Origin: Bosea sp. (in: a-proteobacteria)
GTDB lineage: Bacteria > Pseudomonadota > Alphaproteobacteria > Rhizobiales > Beijerinckiaceae
DNA length: 64,000 nt
Reading direction: 5' to 3'
Assembly (NCBI RefSeq): GCF_023953965.1
Contig: NZ_JAMLIX010000001.1
Span: forward strand, 2,790,501-2,854,500
In this document: positions 25,404 to 34,360 of the stretch, piece after piece
How positions within the stretch are numbered: position 1 is the stretch's first letter
Layout of the letters: each line of letters opens with the position of its first letter
Translations under genes and position numbers: made by a program
The notes under the pieces: model-generated
Databases searched by the model: none
Seen by the model: the letters and a program-made list of their open reading frames with translations, nothing else
What the model was told of the DNA's origin: nothing

Positions 25404-26798
25404 TCAGGCCGGGCCGAGCATCAGCTCGGGCTTGACCGTAGAGTCGAACAGCGCGGCGTCGACGCCGGCCTTGAGCGCCTCCTCGCGCAAGGTCGTGCCG
25501 TTGTGATGCGCCGCCTTGGCGATGCCGGCCGCCTTGTCGTAGCCGATCGCCGGCGCCAGCGCCGTCACCAGCATCAGCGAGCGCGAGAGCAGGTCCTCGA
25601 GCCGCGCCTCGTTGGCCTCGATGCCCTCGACGCAGTTGACCCGGAAGCTCTCGGCCGCGTCGGCCAGCAGCCGCACGGACTGAAGGAACGCCGCCGCGAT
25701 CACCGGCTTGAAGACGTTGAGCTCGAAATGGCCCTGGGAGGCGGCGAAGCCGATCGTCGCCTGGTTGCCGTGGACGCGGGTCGCGACCATGGTCAGCGCC
25801 TCGGCCTGCGTCGGATTGACCTTGCCGGGCATGATCGAGGAGCCGGGCTCGTTCTCCGGCAGGCTGATCTCGCCGAGCCCCGAGCGCGGGCCGGAGCCCA
25901 TCAGGCGGATGTCGTTGGCGATCTTGAACAGGTCGGCGGCGAGTGCGGCGAGCGCGCCATGGGCAAAGGCCAGCGCGCCATGGCTCGCCAGCGCCTCGAA
26001 CTTGTTGTCGGCGCTGCGGAAGGGCAGGCCGGTCAGCGTCGCGATCTCCGCAGCGAAGCGGGCGGCGAAATCGGGATGGGCGTTGAGGCCGGTGCCGACC
26101 GCAGTGCCGCCCTGCGCCAATGCATGGAGCCCGCCGAGCGCCGCCTCGATCCGCGCGATGCCGAGATCAAGCTGCATCGCATAGCCGGAGAATTCCTGGC
26201 CGAGCGTGACCGGGGTCGCGTCCTGGAGATGGGTGCGGCCGATCTTGACGAGGTCCCTGAAGGCTTCGGCCTTGGCGGCGAGCGCCCGTTCGAGGCCGCG
26301 CAACGCCGGCAGGAGCCGCTGCGTGATCTCGAGCGCCGCGGCGACATGCATCGCGGTCGGGAAGGAATCGTTCGAGGACTGGCCGCGATTGACGTGGTCG
26401 TTGGGATGGACCGGGCTCTTGGCGCCGCGCCCCGCGCCGAGCAGCTCGTTGGCGCGGTTGGCCAGCACCTCGTTGGCGTTCATGTTGGACTGGGTGCCGG
26501 AGCCGGTCTGCCAGATCACCAGCGGGAAATCGCCGTCGAACCGGCCGGCGAGCGCCTCGTCCGCCGCCTTTCCAATCGCCTCGGCGACGCGCCGGTCGAT
26601 GAGGCCCAGTCCGGCATTGACGGAAGCCGCCGCCTTCTTGACCAGCACCAGCGCATGGACCAGCGGCAGCGGCATACGCTCGCTCTCGCCGCCGATGCGG
26701 AAATTCTCCAGCGAGCGCTGCGTCTGCGCGCCCCAGTAGCGATCCGCCGGAACCGCGATCGGGCCGAAGGAATCGGTTTCGGTGCGCGTCTCGCTCAT
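25404..26798 (-). CDS. fumC: Fumarate hydratase, class II
   Basis: Interconverts fumarate and L-malate in the citric acid cycle, without an iron-sulfur cluster. The 464-aa length is typical. It carries the N-terminal WGAQTQRSLENF motif, TGSGTQSNMNANEV, HPNDHVNRGQSSND and the superfamily signature GSSIMPGKVNP, whose loop contains the catalytic Ser. The start lies 7 nt after sspB, so the two are probably cotranscribed. Confidence 0.96.
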   Translation of the reverse strand: MSETRTETDSFGPIAVPADRYWGAQTQRSLENFRIGGESERMPLPLVHALVLVKKAAASVNAGLGLIDRRVAEAIGKAADEALAGRFDGDFPLVIWQTGSGTQSNMNANEVLANRANELLGAGRGAKSPVHPNDHVNRGQSSNDSFPTAMHVAAALEITQRLLPALRGLERALAAKAEAFRDLVKIGRTHLQDATPVTLGQEFSGYAMQLDLGIARIEAALGGLHALAQGGTAVGTGLNAHPDFAARFAAEIATLTGLPFRSADNKFEALASHGALAFAHGALAALAADLFKIANDIRLMGSGPRSGLGEISLPENEPGSSIMPGKVNPTQAEALTMVATRVHGNQATIGFAASQGHFELNVFKPVIAAAFLQSVRLLADAAESFRVNCVEGIEANEARLEDLLSRSLMLVTALAPAIGYDKAAGIAKAAHHNGTTLREEALKAGVDAALFDSTVKPELMLGPA

Positions 26799-26805
26799 GG
26801 CGTCG

Positions 26806-27366
26806 TCAGGGCTTCTTGCGGAAGGAATCGAGGCTGACCACCTCGGCGCCGGCCCGGCTCTCGCCCTCGGCGGAAGCCGGCTCGGCCTTTTCGGCCGCGA
26901 CGGACTCGGCGGCGGGCGCCCTGCCCTTGGCGGCCGGCAGGATCCTGGCAGGGGCGGGCTGAGCCTCCGGCGGCGCAGCCTCGGGCGCGGCGGCGGCCTC
27001 CTCGGCCTCGCCCTGCGCCTCGAATTTCAGGCCGAACTGGACGGAAGGGTCGAAGAAGGTCGAGATCGCGTCGAAGGGCACGAGCAGCCGCTCCGGCACG
27101 CCCGAGAAGGACAGGCCCACCTCGAAAGCGTGGTCGCTGACGCTCAAATCCCAGAACTGGTGCTGCAGGACGATCGTCATCTCCTCGGGATGCTTCTCGC
27201 GCAGGCGCTGCGACAGGCGCACGCCCGGCGCCCCGGTCCGGAAGGTGACGTAGAAATGATGCTCGCCGGGCAGCCCGTCGCGCGCCGCCTCCGCCAGGAT
27301 CTTGCGGACCACGCCCTTCAGCGCGTCCTGCACCATGAGATCGTAACGCAGAACATCCTTGGACAT
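26806..27366 (-). CDS. sspB: ClpXP adaptor SspB (alpha type)
   Basis: Delivers ssrA-tagged proteins to ClpXP for degradation. The 186-aa protein has a folded substrate-binding domain (MSKDVLRYDLMVQDALKGVV to about residue 125, with the FYVTFRT and MTIVLQHQFWDL strands). A long Ala/Glu/Pro-rich linker follows, and the C-terminal motif VVSLDSFRKK corresponds to the ClpX-docking tail of alphaproteobacterial SspB. The gene for the tag-bearing tmRNA lies immediately upstream on the same strand. Confidence 0.93.
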   Translation of the reverse strand: MSKDVLRYDLMVQDALKGVVRKILAEAARDGLPGEHHFYVTFRTGAPGVRLSQRLREKHPEEMTIVLQHQFWDLSVSDHAFEVGLSFSGVPERLLVPFDAISTFFDPSVQFGLKFEAQGEAEEAAAAPEAAPPEAQPAPARILPAAKGRAPAAESVAAEKAEPASAEGESRAGAEVVSLDSFRKKP

Positions 27367-27414
27367 CGGATAGCGGTTTCCGCTTGTTGCTCCGGCGGGA
27401 ACAGCCGGCAGGCA

Positions 27415-27735
27415 GTCAGGAATAGAAGTGGAGGCTTCTGTTGCCAGGCGCCTCCGGGCCCCGCCTTACGCGGCTAAACGCAAGGGCTTTGGTTTGGGAA
27501 CCGGCACCGCTTACGCGGCGACAGCAACCCGAGCATCGTTGTCGTTGGCAACTATGCTTTGGCCCGATAACGGCGGAACCATGCCGAGCAAAAGGATAAC
27601 CTTTACACCCTCGTCGATCCTATTTCGCCCCCGCCGAAACCCTGCTTCCCAGGGCTTTGGTGGAGGCGCCGGGTACCGCCCCCGGGTCCGAAAGGCTTAT
27701 TTCGAGATCCGTTTATCGCCATAGCCGTTCTTGCG
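27415..27735 (-). ncRNA. ssrA: Two-piece (permuted) tmRNA
   Basis: Rescues stalled ribosomes and tags the unfinished protein. The permuted alphaproteobacterial order is seen on the minus strand. First comes the acceptor piece ending GGCGCCTCCACCA (CCA at 27660-27658), then a 25-nt excised loop with its own hairpin, then the coding piece starting GGGGGCGAAATAGGATCGACG at 27632. The 7-bp acceptor stem (GGGGGCG with CGCCTCC, one G-U) is complete. The tag frame is at 27549-27511, preceded by ATAGTT, and encodes ANDNDARVAVAA-stop. The outer ends (27415, 27735) are estimates. Confidence 0.9.
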
Positions 27736-27939
27736 AGCGGCACTGACGAATATAGGCAAGGCCGCGGCGTCGGGAAAGGGTTCTCGTGCGTTTTCGACGA
27801 AGGGTGCGGCATCGCCGCCTCAGTCGCGAATGCGTCCATTTCCGGAGTCGGCGCGCGGGGCTCGCGCCACGCCGCAAAGGCTGGGGATGCCGGGACGCCG
27901 GACGGGCCAAGCGCTTCCCGAGCCGCTATAGTCACCGCC

Positions 27940-28734
27940 ATGCGCCCGTATCACGACCTCATCCGCCGCGTCCTGAGCGAGGGCGTCCGCAAGGACGACC
28001 GCACCGGCACCGGCACGCTCGCCGTCTTCGGCCACCAGATGCGCTTCGACCTGGCGGAGGGGTTTCCGCTGGTGACGACCAAGAAGCTGCACCTGAAATC
28101 GATCGTCCACGAGTTGATCTGGTTCCTGCGCGGCGACACCAATATCGGCTATCTCAGGGAGAACGGCGTCACCATCTGGGACGAATGGGCCGATGCCAAC
28201 GGCGATCTCGGCCCGGTCTACGGAAAGCAATGGCGCTCCTGGGCGGCGCCGGACGGTGGGGTGATCGACCAGATCGCCTGGGTCGTGAACGAAATTCGCC
28301 GCAACCCGGATTCGCGCCGGCTGATCGTCTCGGCCTGGAACCCGGCCGACATCCCGAAGATGGCGCTGGCGCCCTGCCACTGCCTGTTCCAGTTCTTCGT
28401 GGCGGATGGCAAGCTCTCCTGCCAGCTCTACCAGCGCTCGGCCGACGTCTTCCTCGGCGTGCCGTTCAACATCGCGAGCTATGCTCTCCTGACGCATATG
28501 GTGGCGCAGGTGACGGGGCTCGGCGTCGGCGCCTTCGTCCATTCCTTCGGCGACGCGCATCTCTACGTGAACCATCTCGATCAGGCCCGGCTGCAATTGT
28601 CCCGCGAGCCGCGGCCCCTGCCGAGGCTTTCGCTCAACCCGGCGGTGACGCGGCTGGAGGATTTCCGCTTCGCCGACGTGACGATCGACGGCTACGATCC
28701 CCATCCCGCGATCAAGGCGCCGATCGCCGTATGA
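27940..28734 (+). CDS. thyA: Thymidylate synthase
   Basis: Methylates dUMP to dTMP using methylene-tetrahydrofolate. The 264-aa length is normal. It has DRTGTGTLAVFG, LIWFLRGDTN, the catalytic Cys146 in LAPCHCLFQ, YQRSADVFLGVPFNIASYA and HLYVNHLDQ. It overlaps the next gene by 4 nt (ATGA), and folA follows, so substrate regeneration is in the same unit. The 200-nt stretch upstream (27741-27939) holds nothing else I can identify. Confidence 0.97.
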   Translation: MRPYHDLIRRVLSEGVRKDDRTGTGTLAVFGHQMRFDLAEGFPLVTTKKLHLKSIVHELIWFLRGDTNIGYLRENGVTIWDEWADANGDLGPVYGKQWRSWAAPDGGVIDQIAWVVNEIRRNPDSRRLIVSAWNPADIPKMALAPCHCLFQFFVADGKLSCQLYQRSADVFLGVPFNIASYALLTHMVAQVTGLGVGAFVHSFGDAHLYVNHLDQARLQLSREPRPLPRLSLNPAVTRLEDFRFADVTIDGYDPHPAIKAPIAV

Positions 28735-29213
28735 CGTTCACCATCCGCCCCGCCCGCCCCGGCGAAGCCGGGCTCGTGCTCGATTTCATCCGCGAGCTTG
28801 CCGTCTACGAGAAGCTGCTGCACGAGGTCGTCGCGACCGAGGCCGGGATCGCGGCCGCCCTGTTCGGGCCGGAGCCGAAGGTGTTCTGCGACATCGCCGA
28901 ATGGGAGGGCGAGCCGGTCGGCTTCGCGGTCTGGTTCTACACCTATTCGACCTTCAATGGCCGGCACGGCATCTGGCTGGAGGACCTCTATGTCCGGGCG
29001 GCTGCGCGCGGGCGCGGCATCGGCAAGGCGCTGATCGCGGGGCTGGCGCGACGCTGCGTCGCGGAGGGTTTGCCGCGGCTCGCCTGGTGGGTGCTGAACT
29101 GGAACGAGCCTTCGCGCGTTTTCTATCGCGCGCTCGGCGCCGTGGCGCAGGACGAGTGGACCGTGAAGCGGCTGGAGGGCGAGGCGCTGGCGCGGCTCGG
29201 CGCGGAGGGTTGA
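28731..29213 (+). CDS. GNAT family N-acetyltransferase
   Basis: A 160-aa protein of the spermidine/diamine N-acetyltransferase-like GNAT group. It begins FTIRPARPGEAGLVLDFIREL, has the acetyl-CoA pyrophosphate-binding loop RGRGIGKALIAGLA and the C-terminal NWNEPSRVFYRALGA motif. The substrate is not known; polyamines or small amines are plausible from similarity. The ATG overlaps the thyA stop (ATGA), and folA starts 3 nt after its end, so it is coupled with the folate/thymidylate genes. Confidence 0.88.
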   Translation: MTFTIRPARPGEAGLVLDFIRELAVYEKLLHEVVATEAGIAAALFGPEPKVFCDIAEWEGEPVGFAVWFYTYSTFNGRHGIWLEDLYVRAAARGRGIGKALIAGLARRCVAEGLPRLAWWVLNWNEPSRVFYRALGAVAQDEWTVKRLEGEALARLGAEG

Positions 29214-29216
29214 ACC

Positions 29217-29732
29217 ATGGAGAAACGTCCGATCGTGCTGATCGCGGCTGTCGCCGACAACCATGTGATCGGCGACGACAACCGGCTGATCTGGCGGCAG
29301 AGGGCCGATCTCAGGCGCTTCCGCAGCCTGACGCTGGGGCGTCCCGTCCTGATGGGCCGCAAGACCTTCGCCTCGATCGGCAAGCCGCTGCCGGGGCGTG
29401 AGACCATCGTGCTGACCCGCGATGCGGGCTTTGCGGCGCAAGGGGTGCATGTCGCCCGCTCGCTCGACGAGGGGCTCGGCATCGGGCAGCGGCTGGCGGC
29501 GGAAAGCGGGGCCGATTGCCTCGTCGTCGCCGGCGGCGCCGAGGTCTACCGGCAGGCGCTGCCGCTGGCCGACCGGCTGGAGCTGACCCTCGTCCATGCC
29601 AGCCCGCGCGGGGACGCGCTGTTCCCCGACTGGGAGCGCGAGGCTTTCCGCGCCGGCGCCAACGAGCACCACCCCGCCGACGCCGAGAACGAGCACGCCT
29701 ATACCTTCGTCACCTGGAGCCGGCGCGGCTGA
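29217..29732 (+). CDS. folA: Dihydrofolate reductase
   Basis: Reduces dihydrofolate to tetrahydrofolate with NADPH, regenerating the cofactor oxidised by ThyA. The 171-aa protein has IVLIAAVADNHVIGDDNRLIWR (the active-site loop), PVLMGRKTFASIGKPLPGRE (NADPH binding) and VVAGGAEVYRQALPLADRLELTLVH, all standard. ATG at 29217, the third gene of the thyA-GNAT-folA unit. Confidence 0.95.
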   Translation: MEKRPIVLIAAVADNHVIGDDNRLIWRQRADLRRFRSLTLGRPVLMGRKTFASIGKPLPGRETIVLTRDAGFAAQGVHVARSLDEGLGIGQRLAAESGADCLVVAGGAEVYRQALPLADRLELTLVHASPRGDALFPDWEREAFRAGANEHHPADAENEHAYTFVTWSRRG

Positions 29733-29891
29733 TCGCCGCTTTCCATTCACGATGAATGGCTTGCACCGTTGACGAATCCGTGGCCCATGACCAAGTCAGC
29801 GCAGCGCCTTCGACCGAGGGCGCTGACAAGCGGCCGCCATTCGCCTATGGCTCGGCCTCGACATAAGCAAGCGAGAGGGAACGGCTCGAGA

Positions 29892-31052
29892 ATGCCTTGG
29901 AGCAATCAGAGCGGCGGTGGCAGCGGCGGGGGAGGTCCCTGGGGTCAGCGCGGAGGTAGCGGCGGCGGCGGTCCCTGGGGCGGCGGTTCCGGCGGTGGAG
30001 GCAACGGCAACCCGCCCGATCTGGAGGAGATCCTGCGGCGCAGCCAGGACAGGCTGAAGAACCTCGTGCCGGGCGGCAATATCGGCGGGCGCGGGCTCCT
30101 CATCGGCGCGCTCGCGCTGATCTTGGTCTGGCTCGGTTCCGGCGTCTATTTCGTGCGGCCCAACGAGGTCGGCCTCAACGTCGTCTTCGGCCGCTTCACC
30201 GGCAAGACCGGCGAAGGCATGAACTGGAACTGGCCCTATCCGGTCGGCAACGTGATCAAGCCGCAGGTGACCAACGTCATCACCACCGAGGTCGGTTTCC
30301 GCACGGTCGAATCGGTGAGGGCCTCGCGCCAGACCGACGTCACCGAGGAGAGCCTGATGCTCACCGGCGACGAGAACATCGTCGACATCGATTTCATCGT
30401 GCAGTGGCAGATCGACCCGGCCCAGCCCGAGAACTACGTCTTCAACATCCAGGATCCGTCGGGCACGGTGAAGGCCGTGGCCGAGAGCGCGATGCGCGAG
30501 ATCATCGGCAAGCGCAACATCCAGCCGGTGCTGACCACCGATCGCGGCGCGATCGAGGCCGAAGTGCGCCAGCTGATGCAGGACACGCTCAACGGCTACA
30601 ATGCCGGCGTGCAGATCCGCCTGGTCCAGCTCCAGAAGGTCGATCCGCCGCAGCAGGTCATCGACGCCTTCCGCGACGTCCAGGCGGCGCGCGCCGACCA
30701 GGAGCGCCTGCGCAACGAGGCGCAGACCTATGCCAACCGCGTCGTGCCCGAGGCCCGCGGCCGGGCGGCGGCCCTGGTCCAGTCGGCCGAAGCCTTCAAG
30801 GAGCAGACCGTCGCCGAGGCGCGCGGCCAGGCGAGCCGCTTCAACGCGGTCTACGAGCAATACAAGAACGCTCCGGGCGTGACGCGCGAGCGTCTCTTCC
30901 TGGAGACGATGGAACGCGTGATGGGCGGGACCGACAAGATCATCCTCGACTCGACGGGCAACGGGCAGGGCGTGGTGCCCTATCTGCCGCTCGACCAGAT
31001 CCAGCAGCGCCGCCCGGCGCCCACGCAGCAGCAGGGAGGGACCCAGCGATGA
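29892..31052 (+). CDS. hflK: FtsH protease modulator HflK
   Basis: A SPFH/prohibitin-family membrane protein that with HflC surrounds and modulates FtsH. From the ATG at 29892 it has 386 aa. A Gly/Ser-rich N-terminus with repeated GGGGPWG units is typical of HflK. One transmembrane span follows (about 78-98, LLIGALALILVWLGSGVYFV), then the SPFH domain and an Ala/Glu-rich coiled coil (VPEARGRAAALVQSAEAFKEQTV). The frame is open from 29769, but the GAGGGA Shine-Dalgarno and homology favour 29892. It overlaps hflC by 4 nt. Confidence 0.93.
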   Translation: MPWSNQSGGGSGGGGPWGQRGGSGGGGPWGGGSGGGGNGNPPDLEEILRRSQDRLKNLVPGGNIGGRGLLIGALALILVWLGSGVYFVRPNEVGLNVVFGRFTGKTGEGMNWNWPYPVGNVIKPQVTNVITTEVGFRTVESVRASRQTDVTEESLMLTGDENIVDIDFIVQWQIDPAQPENYVFNIQDPSGTVKAVAESAMREIIGKRNIQPVLTTDRGAIEAEVRQLMQDTLNGYNAGVQIRLVQLQKVDPPQQVIDAFRDVQAARADQERLRNEAQTYANRVVPEARGRAAALVQSAEAFKEQTVAEARGQASRFNAVYEQYKNAPGVTRERLFLETMERVMGGTDKIILDSTGNGQGVVPYLPLDQIQQRRPAPTQQQGGTQR

Positions 31053-31981
31053 ACGCTTCCGTCCTGCGCGCGACGCTTCTCGTCGTGGTCGCCGCCGCCG
31101 CCGTCCTGTTCTATGCCTGCACCTTCGTGGTCTCGCAGACGCAGTCGGCGCTCGTCCTGCGGCTCGGCGCGGTGCGCAGCGTCGTCACGGCGCCCGGGCT
31201 CTACTTCAAGCTGCCAGCGCCCTTCGACCAGGTGACCACGCTCGACAACCGCATCCTCGATCTCGACCTGCCGGCCCAGGAAATCATCGCCTCGGACCAG
31301 AAGCGCCTCGTCGTCGATGCCTTCACCCGCTACCGGATCTCCGATCCGCTGCGCTTCTACCAGGCGGTCAACAACATCCCGCGGGCGAATTCGCAGCTCG
31401 CCTCGATCGTGAACGGCAATGTCCGCACCGTGCTGGCGGAGGCGAGCTTCATCGCGATGGTGCGCACCGAGCGCTCGCGGCTGATGAACCGCATCCGCGA
31501 CGACGTGAACCGCGAGGCCGCCCGCTTCGGCATGTCGGTGGTCGACGTCAGGCTCAGGCGCGTCGACCTGCCGGCGGCGAACTCGGCGGCGGTGTTCCAG
31601 CGCATGCAGACCGAGCGCCAGCGCGAGGCGGCGGAAGCGCGCGCGCTCGGCGGCCAGCAGGCACAGGAGATCAAGGCGCGGGCCGAGAGGGATTCCACCG
31701 TGATCGTCGCCGAGGCGCAGCAGCGCTCCGACGAGATCCGCGGCGAGGGCGAGGGCGAGCGCAACAAGATCTTCGCCGAAGCCTTCGGCAAGGATCCGGA
31801 CTTCTTCGCCTTCTACCGCTCGATGCAGGCCTATGAAGCCAGCATCAGGGCGGGGGACACGCGGATGGTGCTGACGCCTGATTCGCCGTTCTTCCGCTTC
31901 TTCAACGGCCCCAACCCCCCGCGCCAGGACGGGCAGGGCGCCGCGGCGGCCCCGGCCGCGCCCGCGCCGGCCCGGCCCTGA
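31049..31981 (+). CDS. hflC: FtsH protease modulator HflC
   Basis: The 310-aa partner of HflK. One N-terminal transmembrane helix (about 7-27) precedes an SPFH domain (SALVLRLGAVRSVVTAPGLYFKLP, DKRILDLD-like TLDNRILDLDLPAQ). A coiled coil with AEARALGGQQAQEIKARAERD follows, then the FYRSMQAYE motif, and a Pro/Ala-rich tail. The ATG overlaps the hflK stop (ATGA). Confidence 0.93.
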   Translation: MNASVLRATLLVVVAAAAVLFYACTFVVSQTQSALVLRLGAVRSVVTAPGLYFKLPAPFDQVTTLDNRILDLDLPAQEIIASDQKRLVVDAFTRYRISDPLRFYQAVNNIPRANSQLASIVNGNVRTVLAEASFIAMVRTERSRLMNRIRDDVNREAARFGMSVVDVRLRRVDLPAANSAAVFQRMQTERQREAAEARALGGQQAQEIKARAERDSTVIVAEAQQRSDEIRGEGEGERNKIFAEAFGKDPDFFAFYRSMQAYEASIRAGDTRMVLTPDSPFFRFFNGPNPPRQDGQGAAAAPAAPAPARP

Positions 31982-31999
31982 TCGCGGCGGGCGACGCGG

Positions 32000-32188
32000 A
32001 TGCTCGATTTCGTCGCGGCGCTCGGTCTGGTCTTCGCGATCGAGGGCATTCTTTTCGCGGCGATTCCGCATCTGGCGAAGGATGCGCTGCGCAGCGCGGC
32101 GGAAACCCCGCCGGAACGGATGCGGCTGATCGGGCTTTGCTCGGCGGTGCTGGGCGTGGTCCTGGTCTGGCTCGCGCGTGGCGGCTGA
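32000..32188 (+). CDS. DUF2065 small inner-membrane protein
   Basis: A 62-aa protein with two predicted transmembrane helices (about 2-22 and 40-58) joined by a short loop containing PPERMRLIG, the DUF2065/YjeT pattern. In proteobacteria this gene commonly follows hflC, as here (18-nt gap). The function is unknown; association with HflKC/FtsH is inferred from conserved position. Confidence 0.85.
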   Translation: MLDFVAALGLVFAIEGILFAAIPHLAKDALRSAAETPPERMRLIGLCSAVLGVVLVWLARGG

Positions 32189-32189
32189 G

Positions 32190-32214
32190 GGAACGGCGGG
32201 CACGCGATCGTGTT
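32190..32214 (+). promoter_or_regulatory. Possible EcfG-type (general stress) promoter
   Basis: GGAAC (32190-32194), 17 nt, then GTT (32212-32214), close to the alphaproteobacterial EcfG pattern GGAAC-N16/17-cGTT except that the base before GTT is T. It lies 108 nt before the Do-protease start. Only one element matches fully, so this is weak evidence. Confidence 0.25.
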
Positions 32215-32322
32215 CGATGACATGATCGTGCGTCGCCCTTCCGCCGCATTTCGGAGTTCAATCATCAGGCGTGTGCGCCTTGCGCCGAAGGCGCCTCTCA
32301 TCTTTCCGACATGAGGACACCC

Positions 32323-33837
32323 ATGGCATCGAATACCCTTCCCGCAGCCCGGTCCGTCCGCATCGCTCTCGCCGCTGGCGTGGCCGGGCTTGCGCTGCTG
32401 GCCTCGCCGCTGTCGGCGCCGGGGCAGGCGCAGGCCAACACACCGCTGCTCCAGGGGCAGACCTCGCTTGCCGACCTCGTCGACCGGGTGATGCCGGCGG
32501 TGGTCAACATCGCGGCCGTCACCACCAGCGACCAGAAGGGGCGCAACCTCCCGCAGCTGCCGCAGCTTGGTCCCGACACGCCCTTCGGCGACCTGTTCGA
32601 GGAGTTCTTCAACCGCCGCAACCAGCAGGGCGAGCGCCAGGCGCCGCAGCAGCGGCGCTCGCAATCGGCCGGCTCCGGCTTCGTGGTCGATCCCTCCGGC
32701 ATCGTCGTGACCAACAACCACGTCATCGGCGACGCCAACGAGATCACCGTGGTGTTCAGCGATGGCTTGAGGCTCAAGGCCGAGGTGATCGGCAAGGACA
32801 GCAAGGTCGATCTCGCCGTGCTGCGCGTGAAGCACGACAAGCCGCTGCCCTTCGTCAAGTTCGGCGATTCGGACAGGATGCGGATCGGCGATCCGGTGAT
32901 GGCGATCGGCAACCCGTTCGGGCTCGGCGGCTCGGTCTCTTCGGGCATCGTCTCGGCCCGCAACCGCGACATCAGCCAGGGTCCCTACGACACCTATATC
33001 CAGACCGACGCGGCCATCAACAAGGGCAATTCCGGTGGGCCGCTGTTCAACATGGCCGGCGAGGTCATCGGCATCAACACGGCGATCCTGTCGCCGACGG
33101 GCGGCTCGGTCGGCATCGGCTTCGCGGTGCCCTCGACGCTGGCGACCAACATCGTCGACCAGCTCAAGGAGTTCGGCGAGACCCGGCGCGGCTGGCTCGG
33201 CGTGCGCATCCAGAACGTCGACGACGCGACTGCCGAGGCGCTGGGCCTGGGGACCGCGCGTGGCGCCCTCGTCGCCGGCGTCGACGACAAGGGCCCGGCC
33301 AAGCCCGCCGGCATCGAGACCGGCGACGTGATCGTCAAGTTCGACGGCAAGGACGTGAAGGATTCGCGCGACCTGCCGCGCATCGTCGCGGCGACGCCGG
33401 TCGGCAAGGACGTGCCGATCGCGCTGATCCGCAAGGGCAAGGAAGAGATCAAGACGGTCAAGCTCGGCCGCCTCGAGGACGGCGAGAAGGTCGAGACGGC
33501 CTCGGCGAGCAAACCCGCCGAGCCGGCGAAGCCCGCCGCCGCCAGCGCGCTCGGCCTCGAATTCTCAGGCCAGACCGAGGAGCTGCGCAAGCGCCATACG
33601 ATCAAGGACGGCCTCAAGGGCGTGGTCATCACCAAGGTCGACGCCAATTCGAACGCCGCCGACAAGCGCATCCTCGCCGGCGAACTGATCGTCGAGGTCG
33701 GCCAGGAGCCGGTCGAGACGCCGCAGGACGTGACGAGGCGCCTCGACACGCTGAAGAAGGAGGGTAAGAAATCCGCCCTCCTGCTGGTCTCGAACGGCCA
33801 GGGCGAGGTCCGCTTCGTCGCGCTCTCGATGAACTGA
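32323..33837 (+). CDS. degP: Do family periplasmic serine protease/chaperone
   Basis: A 504-aa HtrA/Do-type protease that degrades or refolds damaged envelope proteins. It has a signal peptide (about 1-38, cleavage after AQA) and the trypsin-like domain with triad His133 (TNNHVIG), Asp163 (DLAVL) and Ser237 (KGNSGGPLF). Two PDZ domains follow (from about 285 and 400). The ATG at 32323 was chosen because GAGGAC stands 5-6 nt before it; an in-frame ATG at 32311 overlaps that Shine-Dalgarno. The name degP is used for the family; it could equally be called degQ/mucD. Confidence 0.9.
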   Translation: MASNTLPAARSVRIALAAGVAGLALLASPLSAPGQAQANTPLLQGQTSLADLVDRVMPAVVNIAAVTTSDQKGRNLPQLPQLGPDTPFGDLFEEFFNRRNQQGERQAPQQRRSQSAGSGFVVDPSGIVVTNNHVIGDANEITVVFSDGLRLKAEVIGKDSKVDLAVLRVKHDKPLPFVKFGDSDRMRIGDPVMAIGNPFGLGGSVSSGIVSARNRDISQGPYDTYIQTDAAINKGNSGGPLFNMAGEVIGINTAILSPTGGSVGIGFAVPSTLATNIVDQLKEFGETRRGWLGVRIQNVDDATAEALGLGTARGALVAGVDDKGPAKPAGIETGDVIVKFDGKDVKDSRDLPRIVAATPVGKDVPIALIRKGKEEIKTVKLGRLEDGEKVETASASKPAEPAKPAAASALGLEFSGQTEELRKRHTIKDGLKGVVITKVDANSNAADKRILAGELIVEVGQEPVETPQDVTRRLDTLKKEGKKSALLLVSNGQGEVRFVALSMN

Positions 33838-33864
33838 GACCGGAGATATTGCCGGAATGCGACA

Positions 33865-33891
33865 GGGCGGTTCGACAGGGCCGCCCTTTTT
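33865..33891 (+). terminator. Intrinsic terminator after degP
   Basis: GGGCGG (33865-33870) pairs with CCGCCC (33881-33886), followed by five T, 28 nt after the stop codon. Confidence 0.75.
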
Positions 33892-33943
33892 CGTGCCGCC
33901 GTCGCCATAAAGGGATCAGATACGGCACACCGGAGACAGCGAC

Positions 33944-34285
33944 ATGAAGATCAGCGAAATCCCCTTCGTCACCACCGACTGGTCCACGGTTCCGGTGGAG
34001 CACCATGCCGGCGACGTCGGCGAGGCGACCTGGCGCGTCCAGTATTTCGGACCGCAGGACAACCGCATCCGCGTGCGGATGGTCGAGTATTCGCCCGGCT
34101 ACGTCGCCGACCACTGGTGCTCGAAGGGGCACATCATCCTGTGCCTCGAAGGCGAGATGGAGACCACGCTCGCCGATGGGCGCGTGATGCCGCTCAGGGC
34201 CGGCATGACCTATCAGGTCGCCGACGGCGCCGAGGCCCATCGCTCCACGACGAAGACCGGCGCGAAGCTCTTCATCGTCGATTGA
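33944..34285 (+). CDS. DHCW-motif cupin fold protein
   Basis: A 113-aa single-domain cupin. The pattern VADHWCSKGHIILCLEGEMETTL includes the DHW-C motif that names the family, followed by G(X)5-type turn PLRAGMTYQVADGAEAHRS as the second cupin motif. The biochemical role is unknown. Located between degP and serB, ATG at 33944; it ends just before a family B palindrome. Confidence 0.85.
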   Translation: MKISEIPFVTTDWSTVPVEHHAGDVGEATWRVQYFGPQDNRIRVRMVEYSPGYVADHWCSKGHIILCLEGEMETTLADGRVMPLRAGMTYQVADGAEAHRSTTKTGAKLFIVD

Positions 34286-34305
34286 CGGGCTATCTGCCGA
34301 AGGCA

Positions 34306-34346
34306 GGTCACCCCGGATCTCCGCCTCGCCGACGTCCGGGATGACC
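34306..34346. repeat. REP-like palindromic element, family B, copy 3
   Basis: GGTCACCCCGGA (34306-34317) and TCCGGGATGACC (34335-34346) form an inverted repeat with one mismatch between the convergent cupin and serB genes. Confidence 0.65.
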
Positions 34347-34360
34347 CGGAGTTTCTGCAA

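Noticed and set aside
27428..27941. Several short open frames in both directions between sspB and thyA
   Set aside because: They overlap the tmRNA gene or an unremarkable spacer; none has a ribosome-binding site or recognisable product.
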